A stretch of DNA of 64,000 nucleotides from Streptomyces cyaneogriseus subsp. noncyanogenus (GTDB lineage: Bacteria; Actinomycetota; Actinomycetes; Streptomycetales; Streptomycetaceae): positions 7,006,001 to 7,070,000 of the forward strand of contig NZ_CP010849.1 of NCBI RefSeq assembly GCF_000931445.1. Reading direction: 5' to 3'. The translations under genes and the position numbers were made by a program. Positions 34,427 to 45,500 of this stretch are shown in pieces; positions within the stretch are counted from its first letter, which is position 1; every line of letters starts with the position of its first letter. The notes below the pieces were generated by a model, which had not been told where the DNA came from, made no database searches, and saw nothing but the letters and a program-made list of their open reading frames with translations.

Positions 34427-36106
34427 GTGACCCATCGCAACATCCTCCTCCGCAGGGCGGCCGTGACGGTGATCTCGGCCGCGGCACTCGCCGCGCCGGC
34501 CTGCGTCCCCCGGACCTCCACGTCGGACCCCGTCCCGGCGGCGGCCGAGCCCCCGGGCACCGCCGCCGCCCCCGCCGCCACCGGCGAGACGGTCCGCACG
34601 GACTCGGGTCTGGTCCGCGGCACCCGTTCGGGCCGCCACCGCCTCTTCCAGGGCATCCCCTACGCGGGAGCCCCCGAGGGGCGGCACCGGTGGGCACCGC
34701 CCCGCCCGGCAGCGCCGTGGCAGGGGGTCAGGGACGCCACCGAGCCGGGGCCGCTGTGCCCGCAGGTGCCCTCCCCGTACGCGCCGATCTCCAGCACGGA
34801 GGAGGACTGCCTGGTCCTGAACGTCACGGCCCCGCCGGTCGCGGACCGGCGGCGGGGCCTGCCCGTGCTCGTGTGGATCCACGGGGACGGCTCCGTGGGC
34901 GGCGGCTCCCTCTTCGACGCGCGCCGCCTGGCCGACCGGGGCCTGGTGGTGGTCACCCCCAACTACCGTCTCGGCGTCTTCGGCGGCCTGGCCCTGCCGG
35001 GCCTCGAAGGGGCCGGCACCTTCGGCCTCCAGGACCAGCGGGCCGCCCTGTCCTGGGTGCGGAGGAACGCGAGGGCCTTCGGCGGCGACCCCGGCAACGT
35101 CACCGTCGCCGGGGTCTCCTTCGGCGCGTCCGCCATCGCCGCGCACCTGACGTCACCCGCGTCCAAGGGCCTGTTCCACCGGGCCGTCATGGCCAGCGGC
35201 GAGGCCATGACGGACATGCCGGCCGGTGCCATGGGCCCGGACGTGCCGGGATACCCGTGGTACATGTGGCGCAGCGGGCGGGAGATGGAGGACATCACCA
35301 CCGAGATGACCGCGCCCCTCGGCTGCCGCCGCGACCGCCCGCAGCGCACGCTCGACTGCCTGCGCGCGCTGCCGGTGAAGAAGATCCTGGATGTGCCGCA
35401 CATCATGAACGCCTTCCAGGTGTTCGGATACGGCAACGCCACCCTGCCCGAACTGCCGCCCGAGGCCCTGCGCGCCGGACGGTTCCACCGCGTGCCCGTC
35501 CTGTCGGGCGCCACCCTGGACGAGCACCGCACCTTCGTCGGGATGCTCTACGACGCCGTGGGCAGGCCCTTCACCGAGGCCGACTACGACCGCGCCCTGC
35601 GCACCGCGTTCGGCGCGCGGTCGGCCGAGCGGGTACGGGCCGAGTACCCCACGTCCGCCTTCCCGTCCCCCGGGCTGGCCTGGGCCACCGTGATCACCGA
35701 CCGTATGTGGGCGCGCGGCGCCCGGGCCCAGCACGACGTCCTCGCGCGATACGTCCCGGTGTACGCGTACGAGTTCGCCGACCGCGACGCCCCCATGTTC
35801 CTGCCGCTGCCGGGCGCGTTCGACTTCGGCGCCTTCCACGCGGGCGACACCCCGTACCTCTTCGAGGACCCGGCGGCCGAGCCGCTGTTCACCCCGGCGC
35901 AGCGCCGCCTGTCGGCCACGATGACCGGCTACTGGGCCGCGTTCGCCCGCACCGGCGCTCCCCGGGGCACCGGGCTGCCCGCCTGGCACCCCTACCGCCC
36001 GGAACCGGCCGGGCGGCCGTACACACAGTCCCTGGCACCGCAGCGGATCGGGCCCGTCGACTACTTCCGCACCCACAACCTCGGCTTCTGGTGCCGCGTG
36101 CCCTGA
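34427..36106 (+). CDS. Exported type-B carboxylesterase
   Basis: A carboxylesterase-B family protein of about 559 residues. An N-terminal Sec signal (LLRRAAVTVISAAALAAPA) ends near a Cys. The fold is clear from RLFQGIPYAGAPEGRHRWAP, STEEDCLVLNVTAPP and VVVTPNYRLGVFG. The nucleophile motif, usually GESAGG, reads GVSFGAS, so the Ser stays but the Glu before it is Val. The oxyanion HGGG reads HGDGS. GATLDEHRTFVGM marks the usual acid region. Activity is likely but could be altered. GAGGAAGG supports the GTG at 34427. It lies between the exporter and the PKS and may process or detoxify the product outside the cell. Confidence 0.85.
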   Translation: MTHRNILLRRAAVTVISAAALAAPACVPRTSTSDPVPAAAEPPGTAAAPAATGETVRTDSGLVRGTRSGRHRLFQGIPYAGAPEGRHRWAPPRPAAPWQGVRDATEPGPLCPQVPSPYAPISSTEEDCLVLNVTAPPVADRRRGLPVLVWIHGDGSVGGGSLFDARRLADRGLVVVTPNYRLGVFGGLALPGLEGAGTFGLQDQRAALSWVRRNARAFGGDPGNVTVAGVSFGASAIAAHLTSPASKGLFHRAVMASGEAMTDMPAGAMGPDVPGYPWYMWRSGREMEDITTEMTAPLGCRRDRPQRTLDCLRALPVKKILDVPHIMNAFQVFGYGNATLPELPPEALRAGRFHRVPVLSGATLDEHRTFVGMLYDAVGRPFTEADYDRALRTAFGARSAERVRAEYPTSAFPSPGLAWATVITDRMWARGARAQHDVLARYVPVYAYEFADRDAPMFLPLPGAFDFGAFHAGDTPYLFEDPAAEPLFTPAQRRLSATMTGYWAAFARTGAPRGTGLPAWHPYRPEPAGRPYTQSLAPQRIGPVDYFRTHNLGFWCRVP

Positions 36107-36564
36107 CGGTCCGGCCGCCGGCCCGCGCCGGTCGCGCGAGTAAGAGGAATTTTCTCTTCCGGTCGGTGGTCCGCAGAACCGCCACTCTCCGCTCATTGAT
36201 CTAGATGCAGCCCTTGGGTAGCGTGGTCGACGGTTACGGGCCCTGACGGGTGTACCGTGAATCCGATTTTTCGACGGGGGATGGCGAATGGGCGTCTGCG
36301 AATCATGCCGGGATGGGTGCCGTTCGTCCTGCCGGCGCAGGGTTTTGTTCACTTCGTGACGCCGATGTCCCACGCGTCCTGACCTGGGCCGGTTTACCGC
36401 CGGTACGTCACGGGCGGCGTTCTCGTCCGGCGCTCGCCCGGCCGTCGTCCCGATTCGGGCGCTTTCACGCGGTCACGTGAAGAGTTGTCGGCACATCCGA
36501 GTGCGGGCAAGGAATTCGTCGGTCACCGGCAGGCGCCGGATACGGGGAAGGTCGAGTTCGGTTC
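36107..36564. other. Long leader region before the PKS gene
   Basis: No gene is visible. The stretch is less GC-rich than its surroundings and contains the predicted promoter at 36196-36224, which would leave a leader of about 330 bases. A GGGGAAGG at 36543-36550 is the only ribosome-site candidate, about 14 bases before the ATG. Confidence 0.45.
36196..36224 (+). promoter_or_regulatory. Predicted promoter for the PKS/NRPS operon
   Basis: TTGATC (36196-36201) and TAGCGT (36219-36224) are separated by 17 bases, a good match to the Streptomyces vegetative-sigma pattern. It faces the PKS gene. No cluster-specific regulator is in the window. Confidence 0.45.
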
Positions 36565-39500
36565 ATGCTGCACGCGCACAAGGGTGTCATTCGTCACGCC
36601 CGTCTCTCCGACATGCCCCGGCTCATGGAGCTGGAGGAGCTGTGCTGGCCCGAGGAGTTACGGGTCCCGGAGTCGACCATCAGACAACGGATGGTGACCC
36701 ACGCCGTGGGTCAACTGGTCGTCGAAGCCGGAGGCGAGGTCCGGGGTGTCGTCTACTCGCAGCGCATCGACCGCGTCGATTCCCTGTTCACGTGCAGTTT
36801 CGACACCGTTGACCGGCTGCACCGGCCGGACGGGCCCGTCGCCCACGTGCTCTCCTTGAACGTGGACCCGCGAAAGCAGAGTTTCCGGTACGGCGATCTC
36901 CTGCTGGAACATCTGCTCACCTGGTGCCAGGAGAGGGAAGGGCTGGAAACGGCGGTGGGAGTGACCCGCTGCCGGGACTTCGGACGCCATTCCGAACCTG
37001 ACCTGGAAGCCTACATACACGCCACGAACGAGCAGGGTCGCTGTCTGGACACGGTGTTACGCATGCACCAGTCGCACGGGGCGCGGATTCGGCGCCTCGT
37101 CCCCGGATACCGTCCCGGTGACCGCGCCAACGGTGGAAACGGTGTCCTTGTCACCTACGATCTCCCCGGCCGCGCGGAACGCATCCGGCAGCTCGCCGGA
37201 AACGGCCCCTCCGCCGCCCCGGACATCCCCCCGCTCGACCAACTGGCCGACGAAATACGGGAAGTCTTCCTGGACATCCTCGGCGCCGATGTCCAGAAAG
37301 AGGTACAGGAACCTCTGGAGAGTCCGCTCTTCGAATTGGGCTTCGACTCGGCGAGCGTTTCGGACCTCCAGGAGAGAGTGCAGAGCCGTTACGGGATCAC
37401 TCTCGATTCGCTTTTCTTCTTCGAGCACGACACGGGCACACGGATCATCGAGTACCTCGACGGCCTGAGGGACGAGCCCTCCTTCTCCTCCCCGTGCCGC
37501 GCCACCGCCCCGCCCCCCGGCGCCGCCGCGGCGCCCGCAGCGGCACGGCAGAGCGCCCCTCCCCACGACGGTCCCCACGCCCACTCCGGCCACGGGCTCC
37601 ACGGCGACCCGAGCGGTGATTCCCGGGATGTCGCGATCATCGGCATCGCCTGCCGGCTGCCCGGCGGCATCGAGGACCCCGCCGCGCTGTGGCGGCTCCT
37701 CGAAGCGGGCGGCTGCGCGATCGGGACGCTGCCCGAAGGGCGCTGGCGGTGGCCCGACGGTGCCGGCCCCGACCGCCTGCCGGGCATCGACCGCGGGGGT
37801 TTCGTCACCGACGCCGGCTCCTTCGAGGCGGGCCTGTTCCGTGTCACCCCGCGCGAGGCACGGCTCATGGACCCGCAGCAGCGCTGGATGCTGGAACTGT
37901 CCTGGGCCTGTCTGGAGGACGCGGGATACCCGGCGAGCAAGGTGGCCGGCGCCTCCATGGGGGTCTTCGTCGGGGCCAGCGGCTCCGACTACCAGCGCCT
38001 GATGGACACCGAGGGGATCCCGCCGCGGGCGCACAGCGGTGTGGCCACCTCCATGGCGGTGATCGCCAACCGCGTCTCCTACTTCTACGACCTGCGGGGG
38101 CCGAGCGTCCAGCTGGACACCGCGTGCTCCAGCTCGCTGGTCGCCGTGCACACCGCCGTGCGCGCGCTGCGCGCCGGGGAGTGCGAGACGGCCCTGGTCG
38201 GCGGCGTCAACGTCCTGGCCCACCCCGCGAACAGCGTCGCCTACCACCGGGCGGGCATGCTGTCGCCCGACGGCCTGTGCAAGACCTTCGACGCGTCGGC
38301 CGACGGCTATGTGCGCTCCGAGGGCGGGGTCGTCCTGCTGCTGAAGCCGCTCGCCGCGGCCCGCGCCGACGGCGACCACGTGCACGCCGTCATCAAGGGG
38401 AGCGCCACCAACCACGGCGGCCGGACCGGCGGCCTGACCGTGCCCAGCGCGGCCATGCAGGCGAGCCTGGTCGAAGCGGCGCTGGCCGACGCCCGTGTGA
38501 CCGCCTCCGACATCGGCTACGTCGAGGCGCACGGCACCGGCACCGCACTCGGCGATCCCATCGAGGTGCGCGGCCTGGCCCGGGCCTTCGCGGGCAGCGA
38601 CACTCCCTGCGCCATCGGGTCGGTCAAGACGAACCTGGGGCATCTCGAAGCGGCCGCCGGCATCACCGGCCTGCTGAAGATCGTGCTGTCCCTGCGGTAC
38701 GGGAAACTGCCCGCCACGCTCCACCAGACCCGGATCAACCCGCAGATCGAGCTGGCCGGGACCCCGTTCTCCGTGGCGGACCGGCTCACCGTCTGGGAGC
38801 CCGGCCGGGCGCGGCGCCTCGCCGGTGTCAGCAGCTTCGGCTCGGGCGGCAGCAACGCCCATGTGATCGTCGGCGAGCCGCCGGCCGACCCCCGGGCGGA
38901 GGCCGCCGGCCACGGCCGGCCCGCCTCGCGCACCGGCACCCCCCGGCCGGTCGTCGTGCTGTCGGCGCGGACCGAGACCGGGCTCCTCCGACAGGCGGAA
39001 CGTTTCCTCGCCCATCTGCGAGCCGAACGCACGGCAGGCGGGGAGCTCACCCACACGGCCCTCATGGACCTCGCGTACACCACCCAGGTCGGCCGGGAGG
39101 CGCTGACGGAGCGGCTCGCTCTGCTCCCGGCCGACGCGACGGACCTCACCGCGCTGCTCGACACCGTCGTCTCGGGCACCGGCCCGCTGCCGCCCACCGC
39201 CCTGCGCGGACGCAAGGAGACCCGGCGGAACGGCGCACCGGACCGCACCCCGGCCCCCGCGGCACCGCGCGACGACGCCGAAGACCTGCTGGCCGCCTGG
39301 CTGCGCGGCGAAGAGGTGGAGTGGGAGCGGCTCTACGACTGCGGCCCACGGCCGCGCCGCGTGCCGCTGCCCACCCACGCCTTCACCGGAGAGCACTACT
39401 GGCTCGACACCGACCCGGCCGCCGCGGACGCGTCCGGCGGACACCACCGGCCCCGGCCGCTGCTCCCGCACCCGTCCGACCCCGGCCCGGCACACCACGG

Positions 39501-42500
39501 CACCGGCGGCGCCGCCTTCGAGTCCGCCGTCGCACCGCACGACTTCTTCCTGCGCGACCACCGGGTCGGCGGCGAGCACGTCCTGCCCGCGGCCGCCCAC
39601 CTGGAGATGGCGCGGGCCGCCGCCGAGCGCGCACTGCCCGCGGGGGACGACCCGGACGCGGTGCTGTGCCTGGAGAACGTCGTCTGGTCGCGGCCCCTCG
39701 TCGTCGGCGACGAGGAACGCACCGTACGCACCGTGCTGACCCCCGAGGCGGCGGCGCCGGGCGCCGGGCACCCCGCGGGCGGGCGGCTGTCGTACGAGAC
39801 GACCACCGGCGAGGTCTCCGCGGGAACGCGTCTCGTCCACGCCCGGGGCGTGGCCTCGCGCCGGCGCGAGGCCGATCCGCGGCCCCGGGTGGACGTCGAG
39901 GCGCTCAGGGCCCGTACGACCGCCGCGGAGTTCACCGCCGACGCCTACTACGAGACGCTCCGCGCCGCCGGACTGGACTACGGCGACACCCACCGCGCAC
40001 TGCGGGAGATCCGCCTGGGCGACGGCGAGGTGCTGGCCTTCCTCGGCCTCCCGGACGCCGTGGCGGACACCCGGGACGACTTCGTGCTGCACCCCAGCAT
40101 CCTCGACGGGGCGCTCCAGGCCGGGTTCGTCCACGAGGCCCGCGCCGCCCGGGAGACCGGCGCCTGGAGCGCACCGCTGCCCTTCGCCCTCGACCGCCTG
40201 GAGGTCTTCGGCGCGACCCCCCGGACCGCGTACGCGTGGCTCCGCGAGGCGCCGGGGACATCGGGCCGGACCGGGCGGTGGGACGTCGACCTGTGCGACG
40301 AACAAGGCCATGTCTTCGCGACTCTACGGGGCTACTCCATGCGGAAAACCAGTGGACCGGCCGCAGCGGCGGCCACCGCGGACGTGACGTTGTGGCGGCC
40401 GGTGTGGCGGGAGAAGCCCGCCACGGCCCCCGCTCCCGCCGCCGCGCCCGGCACCGGCCGGACGCCTGCGACGCGCCTGGTGCTCGCCTGCGGCTTCGAG
40501 GACCGGCTGGACGAACTGCGGGCCCACGCACCGCACCTCACCTTCCTTGACCCGCCCGAGGGCGTCACGCCCGCCACACCGGGCGACCGGGCCGTCACGG
40601 CGTACGCGGTGGAACTGCTCCGCGTCCTCAAGGCGCTGCTGCCCGGCCGGCCCGCGGATTCGGTGCTCCTCCAGGTCCTGACGCCCCCGCACGGCGAGCC
40701 GGCGCTGAACCAGGCGCTGGCCGGGCTGCTCGGGACGGCCCGGATGGAGCACCCCGCCCTCGTCGGGCAGGTCCTCGCCGTACCCGCCGACGCGCCCCCC
40801 GCGGAGGTCGCCGGGAAACTGGAGGCGGACGGCCGCACGCCGCAGGACCGGCACATCGACCACGGCGGCGGGCGCCGCCGGGTCCTCGGCTGGGAGCAGA
40901 TCACCGGAGAGGCCCGGGAGGGCGACGGCGCGGGTACCGCTCGCCCGCCGACGCGCTGGCGCGCCGGAGGCGTGTACCTCGTCACCGGCGGTGCCGGCGC
41001 CCTGGGCGCGATCGTCGCCGAGGAGATCGCCCGCCGTGCGCGGGGCGCGGTGGTCTGCCTGACCGGCCGGTCCCCCCAGGGCCCTGCCCAGGAAGCGGGC
41101 CTGGCGGCCCTGCGCGCCCTCGGCGCCGAGCCCGAGTACCGCGTTCTCGACGTCACCGACGCACGCGCCACCGCGGAACTCGTCACCGGACTGACCCGGC
41201 GCCACGGCGGACTGCACGGTGTCGTGCACGCCGCGGGCGTCGTCCACGACACCTTCCTGCTGAGGAAGCCCGTCGCCGAGTTCCGCCGCGTGCTGGCGCC
41301 GAAGGTCGACGGGTGCCGCAACCTGGACGAGGCGACCAAGGACAGCGACCTCGACTTCTTCGTGCTCTTCTCCTCCCTGATGGGCACCACCGGCAACGTC
41401 GGCCAGGGCGACTACGCGGTCGCCAACGCCTTCCTCGACGCGTTCGCGCGGCATCGCGGCGCGCGCGTCCACGCGGGTGAGCGCAGCGGCCGCACGGTCG
41501 CCATCGGCTGGCCCCTGTGGCAGAGCGGGGGCATGGGCACCGACGTCGCGACGCGGCGTGCCCTGCGGGAGCGGCACGGGCTGCTGCCCATGACCACCGA
41601 GGCCGGGGTCCGGGCCTTCCACCTGGCCCTCGACAGCGGGGAGACCCGCGTGGCCGTGGTGGCGGGGGAGGCGGAGCGGACGCGCACCCTGCTGGAACCG
41701 GAGCGGGACGGCGGAGTCTTGGCCGCCGAGGAGCCGTCCGGCTCGGGCGCGAGCGGACGCGGGGCCGGGGCGGACGCCGAGGACGAGAGCCGTGAACACG
41801 CCCTCGCGGGGCGGGCGGTGAGCTTCCTGCGGGACGAGTTCTCCCGGCTCACCGGGCTTCCGGCCGCCGAGATCGACGCGGACGAGCCGCTTGGCTCGTA
41901 CGGCATGGACTCGATGCTGGCGACGGAGCTGACCGCGGGCCTGGAGAAGACCTTCGGCTCACTGTCCAAGACCCTGCTGTTCGAGTACCACACCCTCGCG
42001 GAGCTCGGAACGTACTTCGCCGGCCGCCACCGGCCCGCCCTGGACGCCCTGTTCGCGGCCTCCGACGGCACGGACGCCGCACAGGACACCACCGGGGCCG
42101 CCCGCGCATCCGGGCCGGAACACCCGGCCGCGGACGGCGCCCGTACCGCCGCGGCCGTGCCCCGCCCCGTGGCCGAGGCCCCGTCCACCGCGCTGGACAT
42201 CGCGGTCATCGGCCTGTCCGGGCGCTACCCGCAATCCCCCGACCTGCGCGCCTACTGGCAGAACCTGAGGGACGGACGCGACTGCGTCGTGGAGATCCCC
42301 GAGGACCGCTGGGACTGGCGGGCGCACTACTCGCCGGACCGCGACGCCCCCGGCCGGCACTACAGCAGATGGGGCGGCTTCATCGCCGACGTCGACCGCT
42401 TCGACCCGCTGTTCTTCAACATCTCGCCGCGCGAGGCCGGCCATCTGGACCCCCAGGAGCGCCTGTTCCTCGAACACGCCTGGACGGCCATGGAGGACGC

Positions 42501-45500
42501 CGGCTACACGCGGGAGCGGCTGCGGCGGACGGACGGCGAGGCGGGCCCCGGCGCGGTGGGCGTGTACGCGGGCGTGATGTGGGGGCAGTACCAACTGCTG
42601 TTCCCCGGCGGGGACGAGCACACCGTGGCGGGCAACCCCCACGCGCTCGGGAGCAGTTACGCCAGCATCGCCAACCGCGTCTCCTTCGTGCTGAACCTGC
42701 ACGGGCCCAGCATGACCGTGGACACCATGTGCTCCAGCTCGCTCACCGCCGTGGAGCTGGCCTGCCGCGATCTGAGCCGGGGCCGGATCGGGCTGGCCTT
42801 CGCGGGCGGGGTGAACGTGACCGTGCACCCCAACAAGTACCTGGCCCTCAGCGCGGGGCAGTTCATCTCCGGCAAGGGGCACTGCGAGAGCTTCGGCATC
42901 GGAGGGGACGGCTACATCCCCGGCGAGGGCGTCGGCGTCGCCCTGCTGAAGCCGCTGCGCGACGCCGAGCGCGACGGCGACCACATCTACGGGGTGATCA
43001 AGGGCAGCGCCCTGTCCCACGGCGGGCGCACCAACGGCTACACGGTCCCCAATCCGCGCGCCCAGCGGGCCGCGATCACCAGCGCGCTGCGCGAATCCGG
43101 GGTCGACCCCAGGACCATCGGCTACGTGGAGGCGCACGGCACCGGGACCCGGCTCGGCGACCCCATCGAGATCACCGGGCTGAGCGAGGCGTTCCAGGCC
43201 GCCGCGGCCGCCGGCGGCGCCGACGACGGCGACCGCCCGTCCTGCCGCCTGGGCTCGGTGAAGTCCAACATCGGGCACTGCGAGAGCGCCGCCGGGATCG
43301 CCGGTCTCACCAAGGTCCTGCTCCAGATGAAGCACGGCCGGATCGCCCCCTCGCTGCACTCCGCGACGCTCAACCCGAACATCGACTTCGCCGCCACGCC
43401 GTTCGTCGTGAACCAGGAACTGCGGGACTGGGAACGGCCCGTCGTCGACGGACGCACCCACCCCCGGGTCGCCGGGGTGTCGTCCTTCGGCGCCGGCGGC
43501 TCCAACGCCCATCTGGTGGTGGCCGAGCACATCGACCGGCGTCCGGCACCGGCGGCGGACGCGTCCGGCCCGCTGCTCTTCCCGCTGTCCGCGAAGACGG
43601 CCGACCGCCTCCAGGCGTACGCCGGTGAACTGCTGCGCTTCGCACGCGAGCAGGAGCACGAGGAGTTCACCGGCGAGGCGCGGCCCACCGCCGCGGACCT
43701 GGCCTACACCCTGCAGACCGGCCGCGAGGCCATGGAGGAGCGCCTCGCCGTCGTCGCGGACTCCTTCGCCGCGCTCGCCGGGAAGCTGGAGCGCTACCTC
43801 GCCGGCCGGGAGCCCGTGGACGGGCTGCACCGGGGCAGCGCCAGGCGCGGCCGGGGCACGGCGGCGGCCCTGCCGCAGCCGCGAACCCGGGCGAGCGGTG
43901 CCCGGCCGGAAGAGGGCCACGGCCCGGCCGCGCTCGCCGCACGGTGGGTGGGCGGAGAGCCGGTCGACTGGGAGACGCTGTATGCCCCCGGGGCGCCCGC
44001 ACCGCGCAGGATCAGCGCACCGACCTACCCCTTCGCCCGCGAACGCCACTGGGCCCCGGCGACGGCCGCACCGACGCCGGACACCCGGCCCGCAGCGGCG
44101 ACGGACACGGACACACCGGCCGAGGGGCCTCACCTCACCGGGACCGGGGCACACCGTGCGGCCGGGCCGGGTACGGCGCTGTTCCTGACGAAGCGGTGGC
44201 GGGAGACGCCGCCGGCCGCCGGGCGGACGCCGCACACCTCCGTCCTCGTCCTGCACGACCGTACGACGGCGGGGCTCGCCGCAGCCCTCGCCGGACGGCT
44301 CGACGACGCGACCCCGCTCGACGTGGCCGCCGGTGACGCCGAAGCGGTCGTCGCCCGCCGCATCGGGGCCTGCACCGCCTGGATCGACCTCACGGGGATC
44401 GCCGGCGACGCCCCCGCGGGCCCGGCCCGGGAACACGGTGGCGCCGCCGGGCGCGCCGTGTCCCTGCTGCAGAGCGCGCTCGACGCCAAGGCGGCGCGCG
44501 GCATCCGGCTGCTGTACGTGACACGCGGCCTGGAATCGCCCGGCACCCCCGGGGCCGGGGAGGCCGCCGGACGCAGCGGGAGCCTCGCCGGAGCCGCGCG
44601 CGCGGCGCTCCACCGGTTGCTCGGGCACGAGTACCGGGGCATCACCTCCTGCCACCTCGACCTGGACCCTGCGGTGCGCGGCGACGCCGAGCAGGCGTCG
44701 GTCATCCTCGGTGAGCTAGCGGACGGCGCCCGCGAGACGGAGGTCTGCCACCGCGCCGGAGTCCGTCTCGTCCCCGTACTGGCCGAGACGCCGCCGCCGG
44801 CGGAACGGGCCCCGCGGCCGTCCTTCGGCCCCGGCGAGGTCCTCCTGGTGACCGGCGGCACCCGCGGCCTGGGACTGCTGTGCGCCAGGCATCTGGTCGA
44901 GCACTACGGCGTGCGGCGGCTGGTCCTGACGGGCCGGGAGCCGCTGCCGCCTCGCGGGCGGTGGGCCGACCCGGACACCCCGCCCTCCGTGCGCGAGAAG
45001 ACCGACGCCGTCCTGGACCTGGAGGCGCGGGGCGTCGAGGTGCGCGTCCTCGCACTGCCGCTGGACCGCGCGGGCGAGGTCGCCGCAGCCCTCGCGACGA
45101 TCGAGTCGACGCTCGGACGGATCACCGGCGTCATCCACGCCGCGGGTCTGGTCGACACCCGCAACCCCGCCTTCGTCCGCAAGCCCGCCGCCGACATCGC
45201 CCGCGTCGTCTCACCGAAGATCGACGGCACCGCGCATCTGCTGGCGGCGCTCGACGGGCGGGCGCCGCGGTTCGTCCTGCTCTTCTCCTCGGTCTCCGCC
45301 GTGATACCCGCGCTGGGCGCCGGGCAGAGCGACTACGCGATGGGCAACGCCTTCCTCGACTACGCCGCCCAGGCGCACGCCGCCGACCTGCCCGTCACGA
45401 GCATCCAGTGGCCGAGCTGGCGGGAGACCGGCTTCGGCGAGGTCACCAACCGGGCGTACACCGACACCGGGCTGCTCAGCATCACCGACGCCGAGGGACT

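Noticed and set aside
37057..40311. Minus-strand open frame of 1084 codons opposite the PKS
   Set aside because: It has no start context, is rich in Gly/Arg/Val, and mirrors conserved PKS codons; it is a high-GC shadow.
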